Notes: generated by a model from the letters alone, not told the origin. 18,761 bases of DNA from Streptomyces katrae (GCF_000966975.1 NZ_JZWV01000219.1:1-18761), one strand, 5' to 3'; shown: positions 1-8,498, counted from the stretch's first letter. A program made the numbers and translations.

Positions 1-1155
1 GAGTGGCCGTCAGCACCAGCAGCGCCGCCACCCCCGCACCGCCGGCCACCGCGAAACCGGCCGTCGTCCCGCCCAGTTCCACCGCCGGACCGGCCGCCGC
101 CGTACCGATGGCCGCACCCACACCGAAGAAGGTCACCAGCCAGGAGAAGGCCTCGGTCACCGTGCCCGCCGGGGCGTGCCGGTCCACCACGATGAACGCA
201 CAGGCCAGCGAAGGCGCCAGGAACACACCCGCGACCGCGGCCAGCGCCGTCATCGCCACCGGCCCGACACTCAGCATCAGCGGCAGGTAACCCACCGCCA
301 GCAGGCCCACCAGCAGCCGCAGCCGCCGCTCCGGAGCCCCGCCCACTGCCGGGCGCCGTAACACACGCCGCCCGCCAGCGCGCCGAGCCCCACCGCCGCC
401 ATCAGCCAGCCGTACACCGCCTGGCCGCCGTGGTCGTCGGAGTACGCCACCGCCGCCACCGCGATCGAGCCCAGCGCCATGCCCACGAAGAAGAAAGCAC
501 CCAGCAGCGCCAGCAGCCCGCGCGAGCGCAGCGCGCCCAGCCAATGGGCCTCGCGCGGCGCCGAGCGCCACGTACGGGAGGGCTCGGAGAGCACCACCAT
601 CAGCACGCCCACCAGACCGACACCGTTGAGCACCAGCAGCGCGGCGCCCGGGGACCACAGCGCGACGCACAGCGTCACCAGCAGCGGGCCCACCGTGTAC
701 ATGATCTCCTGGGCCACGGCGTCCATCGCGTACGCGGCGTGCACCCGCTCCTCACGGCCACCGAGCACCGTCGGCCACAGGGCCCGCAGACCGCCCTCCA
801 GAGGCGGGGTGAACAGACCGGAGACCAGCACCGCCGCATAGGCGGCCGCCATCGACCCCGTCCCCGCCGCGGCCAGCCACACCATGCCCAGCGCGGAGAC
901 CAACGCCGCCGGCAGCTGCACCCGCGGCTGCCCGTACAGGTCCACCGCCCGGCCCAGCAGCGGCTGCCCCACCGCGTTCGCCAGCCCGTACGCGGCCGCC
1001 AGCGCGCCCGCCAGGCTGTAGCTGCCGCCCTCGGAGCGGATGAAGAGGACGATCGCGATGGCGGCGGTGGCGTTCGGCAGCCGGCCCAGCAGCGTGCCCG
1101 CCAGGAGCCGCGCCGCGTACCGGGTCCTGAGCAGCTCCGCGTAACCCGCGGCCAT
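1..1155 (-). pseudogene. MFS transporter, partial at left edge, apparent frameshift
   Basis: This is a multi-pass membrane transporter of the major facilitator superfamily, probably an exporter or sugar/drug permease; the substrate cannot be told. The start is ATG at 1155 with an AAGGGGG ribosome site about 6 nt upstream. The first frame gives hydrophobic segments (for example AIAIVLFI, AGALAAAYGLANAVGQPLLG, ALLGAFFFVGMALGSIAV) and an MFS-like GRAVDLYG loop, then ends at 277 in a Cys/Trp-rich tail unlike a transporter. Switching frame at the C run 337-344 restores a convincing MFS C-terminal half (LRLLVGLLAVGYLP, then TEAFSWLVTFFGVGAAIGTAAAG) that stays open to the window edge. So one base is missing (or two added) near 337-344. 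The gene is divergent from a LacI-type regulator that probably controls it. A sequencing error in the homopolymer is the main alternative to a true pseudogene. Confidence 0.8.
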
Positions 1156-1189
1156 GAGTGCCCCCTTCTGCCCGGACTGTCCGCCGGGG

Positions 1190-1222
1190 TAATACGTATA
1201 ACTCGACCCGTCATACGTACCA
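1190..1222. promoter_or_regulatory. Divergent lacI/MFS promoter region with paired TACGTA cores
   Basis: The 137-nt gap between the two divergent starts holds an 8-bp palindrome ATACGTAT (1192-1199) and a second TACGTA core (1214-1219). Their centres are exactly 21 bp apart, about two helical turns. A plus-strand -10-like TATAAC lies at 1197-1202, overlapping the first palindrome. LacI-family regulators typically bind palindromes with a central CG, so these are good operator candidates for the adjacent regulator. The link to this regulator is inferred from position only. Confidence 0.45.
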
Positions 1223-1292
1223 TGGCCGCAGACCCCGGGTCCACCCCGCGGACCAGCCCCACCCGCCCCACCTGGCACTTCAGGAGATTCCT

Positions 1293-2288
1293 GTGACGAG
1301 ACCCACCAGCCGCGACGTCGCCACCGCCGCCGGAGTCTCCCAGGCCACCGTCTCCCTCGTCCTCGGCGACAAATGGCGCGGCCGCGTCTCCGAACGCACC
1401 GCCGCCCACGTCCGCGAAACCGCCACCACCCTCGGCTACCGCCCCAACCTCGCCGCCCGCAACCTCCGCCTCGGCAGCACCCGCACCGCCCTCCTCGTCG
1501 TCCCCGCCCTCACCAACGAGTTCTTCGCCCGCGTCTACACCGGCGCCGCCCGCGTCGCCGCCGCCCACGGCTTCGGCGTCGTCCTCTACCCCTCCCCCGA
1601 CGGCACCGGCCCCGCCCGCGACCCCTTCGCCTCCGCCCGCGCCGCCATCGACGGCGTCATCGCCTCCTCCATGGCCGCCGCGGCCCTCGACGCCATCGGC
1701 GGCGACGACCTCCCCCTCGTCATGCTCGACAGCGACCCCACCGCCGGCCGCGCCGCCGCCCACGTCAACCTCGCCATGACCGACGGCGTCCGCCAAGCCG
1801 CCGAACACCTCCTCGGCCACGGCCACCGCCGCTTCCTCCACCTCGCCGCCGACGTCGACACCTGGACCTTCCACATCCGCGCCCACGCCCTCGCCACCCT
1901 CCTCGGCCCCACCACCGAGCTGCGCACCGTACGCGCCGCCCTCAGCGTCGACGCCGCCCGCACGGCCATGGAAACCGCCCTCGCGAACCCCACGGAACGC
2001 CCCACCGCCATCCTCTGCGACGACGACGTCCTCGCCGCCGGAGCCTGCAAGGCCGCCCGCCGCCTCGGCCTGCGCGTCCCCGAGGACCTCTCCGTCACCG
2101 GCATCGACGACCTCGGCCTCGCCACCGCCGTCGAACCCGAACTCACCACCGTCCGCCTCCCCGCCGAACAGGTCGGCGAACACGGCATGAACGCCCTCCT
2201 CGCCGTCCTCGAAGGCCGCCCCTGGACCGCCCCCGACATCCCCGTCCACCTCGTCGTCCGCGACTCCACCGGCCCCGCCCCGGCCTGA
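1293..2288 (+). CDS. LacI-family transcriptional regulator
   Basis: This 331-residue one-component repressor or activator fits the usual LacI/GalR length. The N-terminal helix-turn-helix is plain: SRDVATAAGVSQATVSLVLG at residues 6-25, followed by RVSERTAAHVRETATTLGYRPNLAARNL, the LacI hinge-helix region. The rest is a periplasmic-binding-protein-like effector domain (LVVPALTNEFFARVYTGA, DGVIASS, HRRFLHL, AILCDDDVLAAGACKAARRLGLRVPEDLSVTGIDD), so it should sense a small molecule, often a sugar. I chose GTG 1293 over upstream in-frame starts because AGGAG sits at 1282-1286 and the HTH begins directly after it. It is divergent from the MFS transporter, the likely target, and convergent with the proteasome genes. 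Codons are almost all C-ending, in contrast to plus-strand genes further right. Confidence 0.93.
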   Translation: MTRPTSRDVATAAGVSQATVSLVLGDKWRGRVSERTAAHVRETATTLGYRPNLAARNLRLGSTRTALLVVPALTNEFFARVYTGAARVAAAHGFGVVLYPSPDGTGPARDPFASARAAIDGVIASSMAAAALDAIGGDDLPLVMLDSDPTAGRAAAHVNLAMTDGVRQAAEHLLGHGHRRFLHLAADVDTWTFHIRAHALATLLGPTTELRTVRAALSVDAARTAMETALANPTERPTAILCDDDVLAAGACKAARRLGLRVPEDLSVTGIDDLGLATAVEPELTTVRLPAEQVGEHGMNALLAVLEGRPWTAPDIPVHLVVRDSTGPAPA

Positions 2289-2295
2289 CGCACGA

Positions 2296-2334
2296 AGGCC
2301 CCGGCCCGCCCCCGTACGGGGCGAACCGGGGCCT
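2296..2334. terminator. Bidirectional hairpin terminator between lacI and prcA
   Basis: A 9-bp perfect inverted repeat AGGCCCCGG (2296-2304) / CCGGGGCCT (2326-2334) encloses a 12-bp palindrome CCCCGTACGGGG (2310-2321). It lies in the 61-nt gap between the converging lacI and prcA stops, so it can serve both. There is no U-tract, as is common for terminators of high-GC actinomycetes. Confidence 0.65.
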
Positions 2335-2349
2335 CGCGGCGTCCCCGGA

Positions 2350-3114
2350 CTACTCGGCGTCGTCCTCCGGCGCCTCGTCGTTCGACACGGCATCCACCTG
2401 CGCCGCCGCCGGAACCTCCGCCTCCAGCAGCCGCGACAGCTGACGCCCCCGGATCCGCTTGAACTTCCGCTGCTGCGACCGCGTACGGTCCAGCACCGCG
2501 ACCTCCAGCCGCTCCGCCGGGATCGTCTTGTCGGCCCCGTTGGCCTGGCTGGACAGCGCCTGCACCGCCAGCTTCAGCGCCTCGGACAGGGTCATCCCGT
2601 CCTGGTGCCGCTGGTCCAGGTAGCTGCTGATCTGCTCCGCGTTCCCGCCGACCGCGACCGAGCCGTGCTCGTCCACGATCGACCCGTCGTGCGGCAGCCG
2701 GTAGATCTGGTCCCCGGCGGCCGTCGCACCCACCTCGGCGACGACCAGCTCCACCTCGTACGGCTTCTCACCGGCCGAGGAGAAGATCGTGCCGAGGGTC
2801 TGCGCGTACACGTTCGCCAGACCGCGCGCCGTCACGTCGTCACGGTCGTAGGTGTACCCGCGCAGGTCGGCGTAGCGGACGCCGCCGATGCGCAGGTTCT
2901 CGTACTCGTTGTACTTGCCGGCGGCCGCGAAGCCGATCCGGTCGTAGATCTCGCTGAACTTGTGCAGCGCACGGGACGGGTTCTCACCGACGAACACGAT
3001 GCCGTCGGCGTACTGCAGCACGACGAGGCTGCGACCGCGGGCGATGCCCTTCCGGGCGTATTCCGCCCGGTCGGCCATGGCCTGCTGGGGTGACACATAG
3101 AACGGAGTCGACAC
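2350..3114 (-). CDS. prcA: Proteasome alpha subunit
   Basis: This is the outer-ring subunit of the bacterial 20S proteasome. Alpha rings are catalytically inactive; they gate substrate entry and dock the Arc/Mpa ATPase. The 254-residue length matches the family. The N-terminus ([28 protein letters not shown]) is the typical gating and H0-helix segment. It is followed by conserved [62 protein letters not shown] and [13 protein letters not shown]. The C-terminus is an acidic, Ala-rich tail ([15 protein letters not shown]). The start is GTG 3114, giving VSTPFYVSP in line with known PrcA; a GGGACGG stretch lies about 8 nt upstream. It begins 40 nt after the prcB stop on the same strand, so the two are almost certainly cotranscribed. 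Confidence 0.97.
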   Translation of the reverse strand: MSTPFYVSPQQAMADRAEYARKGIARGRSLVVLQYADGIVFVGENPSRALHKFSEIYDRIGFAAAGKYNEYENLRIGGVRYADLRGYTYDRDDVTARGLANVYAQTLGTIFSSAGEKPYEVELVVAEVGATAAGDQIYRLPHDGSIVDEHGSVAVGGNAEQISSYLDQRHQDGMTLSEALKLAVQALSSQANGADKTIPAERLEVAVLDRTRSQQRKFKRIRGRQLSRLLEAEVPAAAQVDAVSNDEAPEDDAE

Positions 3115-3154
3115 CGGCTTTCCGTCCCTTTCTTCTGGGCGACGAGAGGACTGG

Positions 3155-3994
3155 TCAGAGCAGGGCGGCGCGCGGTCCGTCGGGCTCCTGGAGCCGGCGG
3201 TCCGTCACCTTGCGGGCGAGCGCCTGCGACTCGTCCTCGTCCAGCCTGCGGAAACCCTCGTCGGTGATGACGGTGACGATGGGGTAGATGTGGCGGTACA
3301 GGTCCGGGCCGCCGGTCGCCGAGTCGTCGTCGGCGGCGTCGTACAGCGCCTGCACGACCAGGGTGGTGGCCTGCTCCTCCGTCAGATCGGGGCGGTAGAG
3401 CTTCTTCATGGAGCCCCGGGCGAAGATGGAACCGGAACCGGTGGCGGCGTAGCCGTGCTCCTCGGAGCGGCCGCCGGTCACGTCGTAGGAGAAGATCCGG
3501 CCCTTCTCCTTGGCCTCGTCGTACCCCGCGAACAGCGGCACGACCGCCAACCCCTGCATGGCCATGCCCAGATTGCTCCGGATCATGGTCGAGAGCCGGT
3601 TCGCCTTGCCCTCCAGGGAGAGCGTCGCCCCTTCGACCTTCTCGAAGTGCTCCAGCTCCAGCTGGAACAGCTTGACCATCTCCACGGCCAGGCCGGCCGT
3701 ACCGGCGATGCCCACCGCGGAGTACTCGTCCGCCGGGAACACCTTCTCGATGTCCCGCTGCGCGATCATGTTCCCCATGGTCGCCCGCCGGTCACCGGCG
3801 AGGACGACCCCGCCGGGGAAGGTGGCGGCGACGATGGTCGTCCCGTGCGGGGCCTCGACGATCCCCTCGGGAAGCTTCCGGTTCCCCGGCAGCATCTCGG
3901 GCGCGTGCGCGCCCAGGAAGTCCATGAAGGACGACGACCCCGGCGTCAGGAAGGCTGCCGGTAGACGCCCTGTGCCACGATTGTTGGCTTCCAC
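3155..3994 (-). CDS. prcB: Proteasome beta subunit (catalytic)
   Basis: This is the peptidase subunit of the 20S core, an N-terminal nucleophile hydrolase made as a 279-residue precursor. The propeptide is 51 residues and ends in APHG. Autocleavage would expose Thr52 (the HG|TTIV motif) as the catalytic threonine. Downstream are the expected [55 protein letters not shown] and [26 protein letters not shown] segments and a C-terminal GPRAALL. The start is GTG 3994, preceded by a strong GGAGGGA site; the reading frame is open further upstream but does not resemble PrcB there. The first 49 nt, including the start codon, lie inside the 3' end of the endonuclease gene, and the ribosome site is also coding sequence of that gene, so translational coupling is likely. 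Confidence 0.97.
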   Translation of the reverse strand: MEANNRGTGRLPAAFLTPGSSSFMDFLGAHAPEMLPGNRKLPEGIVEAPHGTTIVAATFPGGVVLAGDRRATMGNMIAQRDIEKVFPADEYSAVGIAGTAGLAVEMVKLFQLELEHFEKVEGATLSLEGKANRLSTMIRSNLGMAMQGLAVVPLFAGYDEAKEKGRIFSYDVTGGRSEEHGYAATGSGSIFARGSMKKLYRPDLTEEQATTLVVQALYDAADDDSATGGPDLYRHIYPIVTVITDEGFRRLDEDESQALARKVTDRRLQEPDGPRAALL

Positions 3995-4533
3995 GCGTGT
4001 CCCTCCAGGTATGAGATGGCCCGACGCAGGGTGTCGGGATCGTCTCCCAACTTGCCGATGGCCGAGTTGCAGTTGAAGCACAGTACGCCTCGGACCCTAC
4101 CCGTCTCGTGGCAATGATCCACATGGACGGCCGGAGCTTTCAGACAGATACAACAAAGACCGCCCTGAGCTGCAACCATTTCGTCCCGCTCAGCCTCGGT
4201 CATGCCATACGCACGCTTGAGATGAGCAGCGCGGCTCTCGATGGCACGGCACGCCTTGCAACGCGTCGACAACCCGTCCGACGCCGTCTTGTTCCGATCC
4301 CATTCCGAGTGCGGCTTGATCTCCCCGCACCGGCGGCAGTACTTGTGCCCCTCGGGTGCTTCAACCCGGGGACGAACGTTCTTCCCCTTGGCCTTCTGGC
4401 GTTGCTGATGATATTCGGCCGCGCACGGCCTGCAGTAGCACTGCAGGCCGTCACGCATTGCCTTGTTGGAAGCGAATGCCTCCAGCGGCTTGACTAGGCC
4501 ACATCGCGGACACTGCTTCCCCGCCCCCAACAT
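3946..4533 (-). CDS. Endonuclease VII-type HNH nuclease between pup and prcB
   Basis: This is a 195-residue protein. Its C-terminal half is a recombination-endonuclease-VII-type His-Me finger nuclease: [19 protein letters not shown], then C127/C130, the [15 protein letters not shown] core with D139-H140-H142, C152-x2-C155 and [19 protein letters not shown]. The N-terminal half holds two Cys4 zinc-ribbon-like modules with identical spacing (C8, C11, C34, C37 and C66, C69, C92, C95), an internal duplication offset by 58 residues. The start is ATG 4533 with GGAGAGG just upstream. It sits 42 nt after pup and overlaps the prcB start by 49 nt. GC is lower than in its neighbours (34/60 at 4141-4200 and 37/60 at 4381-4440), which suggests later acquisition. 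Its role is unknown: it could be a domesticated homing-type or phage nuclease, and no link to proteolysis is shown. Confidence 0.9.
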   Translation of the reverse strand: MLGAGKQCPRCGLVKPLEAFASNKAMRDGLQCYCRPCAAEYHQQRQKAKGKNVRPRVEAPEGHKYCRRCGEIKPHSEWDRNKTASDGLSTRCKACRAIESRAAHLKRAYGMTEAERDEMVAAQGGLCCICLKAPAVHVDHCHETGRVRGVLCFNCNSAIGKLGDDPDTLRRAISYLEGHAWKPTIVAQGVYRQPS

Positions 4534-4548
4534 CCACCCTCTCCAAGC

Positions 4549-4577
4549 GATTTCACCTTCGATTCGAAGGTGAAATC
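4549..4577. repeat. Long perfect inverted repeat overlapping the pup stop
   Basis: GATTTCACCTTC (4549-4560) and GAAGGTGAAATC (4566-4577) form a perfect 12-bp stem around a GATTC loop. As DNA the symmetry extends to 14 bp per arm around the single central T4563. The upper arm includes two bases of the pup stop codon (TGA, 4576-4578). It lies between pup and the endonuclease start at 4533. It could be an attenuator, an RNA stabiliser that raises pup over prcBA, or a binding site. The AT-rich arms are unusual for this locus. Confidence 0.7.
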
Positions 4578-4788
4578 ACTCTCCACCCTTCTGAACGAAG
4601 GAGCGCACGAAGTCCTCGGCGTTCTCCTCGAGCACATCATCGATTTCGTCGAGCACCGAGTCGACGTCGTCGGAGAGCTTTTCCTGTCGTTCCTTGAGGT
4701 CGGACTGCGCTTCCGCGGCCTGCTCCTCGACCTCTTCGGTCGAGCGAGTGGCCTTCTGCTGTCCGCCGCCGGTGTCCTTGGTCGCCAT
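4576..4788 (-). CDS. pup: Prokaryotic ubiquitin-like protein Pup
   Basis: This 70-residue, acidic, Glu/Asp-rich disordered protein is covalently attached to lysines of target proteins and delivers them to Arc/Mpa and the proteasome. The sequence MATKDTGGGQQKATRSTEEV is followed by the Arc-binding helical segment (SDLKERQEKLSDDVDSVLDEIDDVLEENAEDFVRSFVQKGGE). The C-terminus is encoded directly as Gly-Gly-Glu (codons GGT GGA GAG just before TGA), not Gly-Gly-Gln as in M. tuberculosis, so no deamidation is needed before ligation. The start at ATG 4788 is chosen because MATKD is the family N-terminus; an in-frame upstream extension (MSARTERGEVD) is not family-like. An AGG lies about 8 nt upstream. 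It is the first gene of the pup-endonuclease-prcB-prcA run, 184 nt downstream of dop. Confidence 0.96.
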   Translation of the reverse strand: MATKDTGGGQQKATRSTEEVEEQAAEAQSDLKERQEKLSDDVDSVLDEIDDVLEENAEDFVRSFVQKGGE

Positions 4789-4866
4789 GTCTACCTCACC
4801 CCGCTCGGTTCGCGCGCTCACACGGAGAGACCCCGGGATTCGGGACCTCTCAAGATCAGACCCTAC

Positions 4867-4892
4867 GCCGGACCCTACAAGGAGGGTCCGGC
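4867..4892. terminator. Second hairpin downstream of dop
   Basis: GCCGGACCCT (4867-4876) and AGGGTCCGGC (4883-4892) form a perfect 10-bp stem with a 6-nt loop ACAAGG. It lies about 80 nt past the dop stop and about 80 nt before the pup start, so it could terminate dop or act at the pup promoter or leader. No U-tract follows. Confidence 0.5.
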
Positions 4893-4944
4893 ATTCGTCC
4901 CCGTACTTTCACAACGTCCGGCTGTCTTCATGATTCCCAGACCG

Positions 4945-4961
4945 GGGGCCTTTCAGGCCCC
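4945..4961 (-). terminator. Hairpin just after dop
   Basis: GGGGCC (4945-4950) and GGCCCC (4956-4961) form a GC-only 6-bp stem with a 5-nt loop, beginning about 11 nt downstream of the dop stop on the minus strand. It is short but compact and well placed for dop termination. Confidence 0.5.
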
Positions 4962-4972
4962 GAAGGCACCGC

Positions 4973-6484
4973 TCACTGCCCCGAAAGCACCCGGACCAGG
5001 TCCTCCGCCGTGCGACAGCGGTCCAGGAGCTCCTTGACGTGCTTGCGGGTCCCCCGCAGGGGCTCCAGGGTCGGGACCCGCTGGAGGGAGTCGCGGCCCG
5101 GGAGGTCGAAGATCACCGAGTCCCAGGAGGCCGCCGCCACGTCGTCCGCGTACTGCTCCAGGCAGCGGCCGCGGAAGTACGCCCGGGTGTCCTCCGGGGG
5201 CTTGCTCTGGGCCCGCTCCACGGCCGGCTCCTCCAGGAGCCGCTTCATCTTCCCGCGGGCCACCAGGCGGTTGTACAGCCCCTTCTCGGGGCGCACGTCC
5301 GAGTACTGGAGGTCCACCAGGTGCAGCCGCGCCGCGTCCCAGCCGAGTCCGTCGCGCCTGCGGTAGCCCTCCAGGATCTCCCGCTTGGCGATCCAGTCCA
5401 GCTCGCCCGCCAGGCTCATCGGGTCGGTCTCCAGCCGGCCCAGCACGTCCTCCCAGCGGCTCAGGACGTCCTTGGTCTGCTCGTCGGCGTCGGTGCCGAA
5501 CCGCTCGTCCACGTACTTCCGGGCCAGCTCGAAGTACTCCATCTGGAGTTGTACGGCGGTCAGCGTCCGTCCGCTGCGGAGCGTGATCAGGTGCTGGAGG
5601 TCGGGGTCGTGGGAGACCTGGTGCAGGGTGCGCACCGGCTGGTCCACGGCCAGGTCGACGTTGATGAACCCGTCCTCGATCATGGACAGGACCAGGGCGG
5701 TCGTGCCCAGCTTGAGGTAGGTGGAGATCTCGGAGAGGTTGGCGTCCCCGATGATCACGTGGAGCCGGCGGTACTTCTCCGCGTCCGAGTGGGGCTCGTC
5801 GCGGGTGTTGATGATGGGGCGCTTGAGGGTGGTCTCCAGTCCGACCTCGACCTCGAAGTAGTCCGCGCGCTGGCTGATCTGGAAGCCGTGCTCGCGGCCG
5901 TCCTGTCCGATGCCGACGCGGCCGGCTCCGGTGAAGACGAGGCGGGAGACGAAGAAGGGCGTCAGGTGGCGCACGATGTCCGAGAAGGGGGTCTCCCGCT
6001 TCATCAGGTAGTTCTCGTGCGTGCCGTAGGAGGCGCCCTTGTTGTCGGTGTTGTTCTTGTAGAGGTGGATCGGCTGGGCGCCGGGGAGCTGGGCGGCCCG
6101 TTCGGCGGCCTCGGCCATGATGCGTTCGCCGGCCTTGTCCCAGAGCACCGCGTCGAGGGGGTTGGTGATCTCGGGCGAGCTGTACTCGGGGTGCGCGTGG
6201 TCGACGTAGAGCCGTGCGCCGTTGGTGAGGATGACGTTGGCGAGGCCGATGTCCTCGTCGGTCAGCTGGCTGCTGTCGGCGGCCTCGCGGGCGAGGTCGA
6301 AGCCGCGGGCGTCCCGCAGCGGGTTCTCCTCCTCGAAGTCCCAGCGGGCGCGTCGCGCCCGGTGCATCGCCGCCGCGTAGGCGTTGACGATCTGGGACGA
6401 GGTGAGCATGGCATTGGCGTTCGGGTGCCCGGGGACGGAGATCCCGTACTCCGTCTCGATCCCCATTACTCGCCGTACGGTCAT
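4973..6484 (-). CDS. dop: Depupylase / Pup deamidase Dop
   Basis: This 503-residue enzyme of the Dop/PafA family (carboxylate-amine ligase fold) hydrolyses the isopeptide bond between Pup and its target and, where Pup ends in Gln, deamidates it. Visible features include MGIETEYGI (Glu10 and Glu12 in the nucleotide/metal site), the Dop-type loop region (about 42-80, [15 protein letters not shown]...[11 protein letters not shown]) and [14 protein letters not shown]. Asp95 in that last motif falls exactly at the known catalytic Asp95 of mycobacterial Dop. Also seen are [21 protein letters not shown] and the C-terminal domain ending in LSGQ. I call Dop rather than PafA because of the N-terminal loop and its place next to pup. 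The start is ATG 6484 with a strong AAGGAGGG site. Since Pup here already ends in Glu, depupylation is probably its main job. Confidence 0.96.
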   Translation of the reverse strand: MTVRRVMGIETEYGISVPGHPNANAMLTSSQIVNAYAAAMHRARRARWDFEEENPLRDARGFDLAREAADSSQLTDEDIGLANVILTNGARLYVDHAHPEYSSPEITNPLDAVLWDKAGERIMAEAAERAAQLPGAQPIHLYKNNTDNKGASYGTHENYLMKRETPFSDIVRHLTPFFVSRLVFTGAGRVGIGQDGREHGFQISQRADYFEVEVGLETTLKRPIINTRDEPHSDAEKYRRLHVIIGDANLSEISTYLKLGTTALVLSMIEDGFINVDLAVDQPVRTLHQVSHDPDLQHLITLRSGRTLTAVQLQMEYFELARKYVDERFGTDADEQTKDVLSRWEDVLGRLETDPMSLAGELDWIAKREILEGYRRRDGLGWDAARLHLVDLQYSDVRPEKGLYNRLVARGKMKRLLEEPAVERAQSKPPEDTRAYFRGRCLEQYADDVAAASWDSVIFDLPGRDSLQRVPTLEPLRGTRKHVKELLDRCRTAEDLVRVLSGQ

Positions 6485-6731
6485 GCGGCCCTCCTTGCCC
6501 GGCGCCGCTCCCGTTCGGGGCGGCGCTCAAGTACCGCTGGTGCTCCGGTGCGTCATGTGCGGTGCCCGTCCCGCACTGCGCGACCGGCGGTACGGAAGAG
6601 CCTAGAACCACTCCGCGCTGGTGGGGAGATCATTTCAGTCATTGACTTCGCCTTGTCACGGCCGGAAAAGGCGGGCGGTAAAGCAGGCGGCCGCGGGTGC
6701 CGTGTGAGGCACCCGCAGCCGCCTCGCGCCG
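6485..6731 (-). promoter_or_regulatory. arc-dop intergenic region
   Basis: This 247-nt gap holds the arc terminator at 6685-6724 and, closer to dop, an AT-richer stretch (about 6600-6660) that probably carries the dop promoter. I could not pick out confident -35/-10 boxes there. The strong terminator implies dop is not merely read through from arc. Confidence 0.3.
6685..6724 (-). terminator. arc terminator
   Basis: This is a long hairpin: inner stem GCGGGTGCC (6693-6701) / GGCACCCGC (6708-6716) with a 6-nt loop, extended by AGGCGGC (6685-6691) / GCCGCCT (6718-6724) after one mismatch. That gives 16 paired bases in all, 7 nt past the arc stop. On the minus strand it is followed by a short T-containing stretch (GCTTTACC), then CCTTTTCC. 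Confidence 0.8.
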
Positions 6732-8498
6732 TCAGAGGTACTGACCGGTATTCGCCACCGTGTCGATGGATCGTCCGGTGTCCGCGCCCTGCTTTCCGGT
6801 GACGAGGGTGCGGATGAATACGATCCGCTCGCCCTTCTTTCCGGAGATGCGGGCCCAGTCGTCGGGGTTGGTGGTGTTGGGCAGGTCCTCGTTCTCCTTG
6901 AACTCGTCCACGCAGGCCTGGAGGAGGTGGGAGACCCGCAGGCCCTTCTGGTTGTGTTCGAGGAAGGCCTTGATGGCCATCTTCTTGGCCCGGTCGACGA
7001 TGTTCTGGATCATCGCTCCGGAGTTGAAGTCCTTGAAGTAGAGGACTTCCTTGTCGCCGTTGGCGTACGTGACCTCGAGGAAGCGGTTTTCCTCGCTTTC
7101 CGCGTACATCTGTTCGACGACGGTCTGGATCATGCTGTGGACGGCCACCTCGGGCGAGCCCGAGTGCTCGCTGAGGTCGTCCGTGTGCAGCGGCAGCGAG
7201 GCCTTGAGGTACTTCGCGAAGATGTCCTTCGCGGCCTCGGCGTCCGGGCGCTCGATCTTGATCTTCACGTCGAGGCGGCCGGGCCGCAGGATCGCCGGGT
7301 CGATCATGTCCTCGCGGTTGGAGGCGCCGATGACGATGACGTTCTCCAGGCCCTCCACACCGTCGATCTCGGCGAGCAGCTGCGGGACGATGGTGTTCTC
7401 CACGTCCGAGCTGACGCCGGATCCGCGGGTGCGGAAGAGGGACTCCATCTCGTCGAAGAAGACGATGACGGGGGTGCCCTCGCTCGCCTTCTCGCGGGCA
7501 CGCTGGAAGACGAGGCGGATGTGCCGCTCGGTCTCGCCGACGTACTTGTTGAGGAGTTCGGGGCCCTTGATGTTCAGGAAGTAGGACTTCCCCGCCGCCT
7601 GTCCGGTCACCTCCGCGACCTTCTTGGCAAGGGAGTTGGCGACGGCCTTGGCGATGAGCGTCTTGCCGCAGCCGGGCGGGCCGTAGAGCAGGATGCCCTT
7701 CGGGGGCCGCAGTTCGTGCTCCTTGAAGAGGTCCGGGTAGAGGTAGGGGAGCTCGACCGCGTCGCGGATCAGCTCGATCTGGTCGCCCAGGCCGCCGATC
7801 TTGTCGTAGTCGATGTCCGGGACCTCTTCGAGGACGAGGTCCTCGACCTCGCTCTTGGGGACCACCTCGTACACGTAGCCGGAGCGGGGTTCGAGCAGGA
7901 GGGCGTCGCCGGGGCGGATGGTGATGTCCAGGAGCGGCTCGGCGAGCCTCACCACCCTCTCCTCGTCGGTGTGCCCGACCACCAGGGCGCGCTCGCCGTC
8001 CTCGAGGATCTCCTTGAGGGTGACGATGTCCCCGGCGCGCTCGAACTCCATGGCCTCGACCACGTTGAGCGCTTCGTTGAGCATGACCTCCTGGCCGCGC
8101 CGGAGGTCTTCGGGGTCCACGCTGGGGCTGACGTTCACGCGGAGCTTGCGGCCGCCGGTGAAGATGTCGACGGTGCCGTCCTCGTTCGCCTGAAGGAAGA
8201 CACCGAAGCCGGCCGGCGGCTGTGCGAGCCGGTCGACTTCCTCCTTGAGGGCCACGATCTGGTCGCGGGCCTCACGGAGCGTATTCGCCAGTCGTTCGTT
8301 CTGCGCGGATACGCCTGCCAGATTCGTCTGGAGCTCGACGATCCGCTCTTCGAGAATCCTCGTGTGACGCGGAGAGTCGGCGAGCTTGCGGCGCAGGACG
8401 GCGATTTCCTGCTCGAGATAGGCAACCTGGCCAGCGGGGTCCTCAGACCCTCGCCCGGGCCGGATGCCGCGGTTGATGTCGTCGTCGTGGGCTGCCAC
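6732..8498 (-). CDS. arc: Proteasomal AAA+ ATPase Arc/Mpa
   Basis: This is the hexameric ring ATPase that binds Pup through its N-terminal coiled coils, unfolds pupylated proteins and feeds them into the 20S core. It has 588 residues. Domain order: coiled coil about 24-90 ([17 protein letters not shown]...[17 protein letters not shown]), OB-type interdomain about 95-215, and an AAA+ module with Walker A GPPGCGKT (273-280), Walker [10 protein letters not shown] (Asp349-Glu350) and arginine-finger region RPGRLD. The last residues are GQYL, the penultimate-Tyr motif that docks into PrcA pockets. I chose GTG 8498 ([11 protein letters not shown]), which has GGAGGAGGTGAGG upstream. A TTG 18 nt further upstream would place that ribosome site inside the gene. 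It lies upstream of dop and is divergent from the ferredoxin. Confidence 0.96.
   Translation of the reverse strand: MAAHDDDINRGIRPGRGSEDPAGQVAYLEQEIAVLRRKLADSPRHTRILEERIVELQTNLAGVSAQNERLANTLREARDQIVALKEEVDRLAQPPAGFGVFLQANEDGTVDIFTGGRKLRVNVSPSVDPEDLRRGQEVMLNEALNVVEAMEFERAGDIVTLKEILEDGERALVVGHTDEERVVRLAEPLLDITIRPGDALLLEPRSGYVYEVVPKSEVEDLVLEEVPDIDYDKIGGLGDQIELIRDAVELPYLYPDLFKEHELRPPKGILLYGPPGCGKTLIAKAVANSLAKKVAEVTGQAAGKSYFLNIKGPELLNKYVGETERHIRLVFQRAREKASEGTPVIVFFDEMESLFRTRGSGVSSDVENTIVPQLLAEIDGVEGLENVIVIGASNREDMIDPAILRPGRLDVKIKIERPDAEAAKDIFAKYLKASLPLHTDDLSEHSGSPEVAVHSMIQTVVEQMYAESEENRFLEVTYANGDKEVLYFKDFNSGAMIQNIVDRAKKMAIKAFLEHNQKGLRVSHLLQACVDEFKENEDLPNTTNPDDWARISGKKGERIVFIRTLVTGKQGADTGRSIDTVANTGQYL

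Larger units (their letters stand above)
4789..4972 (-). promoter_or_regulatory. pup upstream region
   Basis: This 184-nt gap holds two candidate dop terminators (listed separately) and probably the pup promoter. On the minus strand there are two TAGGGT hexamers (reading 4877 to 4872 and 4865 to 4860) resembling Streptomyces -10 boxes, but I see no convincing -35. The first TAGGGT lies within the 4867-4892 inverted repeat. Confidence 0.3.

Noticed and set aside
675..2393. Minus-strand open frame of 572 codons opposite lacI
   Set aside because: Glycine-rich, low-complexity product antisense to a clear LacI gene whose codons lack the bases needed for stops on the other strand.
3995..4081. 29-codon N-terminal extension of prcB
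   Set aside because: It lies in endonuclease coding sequence and does not resemble PrcB; GTG 3994 has a strong ribosome site and the expected VEANN start.
5039..6802. Plus-strand open frame of 587 codons opposite dop
   Set aside because: Shadow of dop, which has family motifs and a ribosome site; the antisense product has none.
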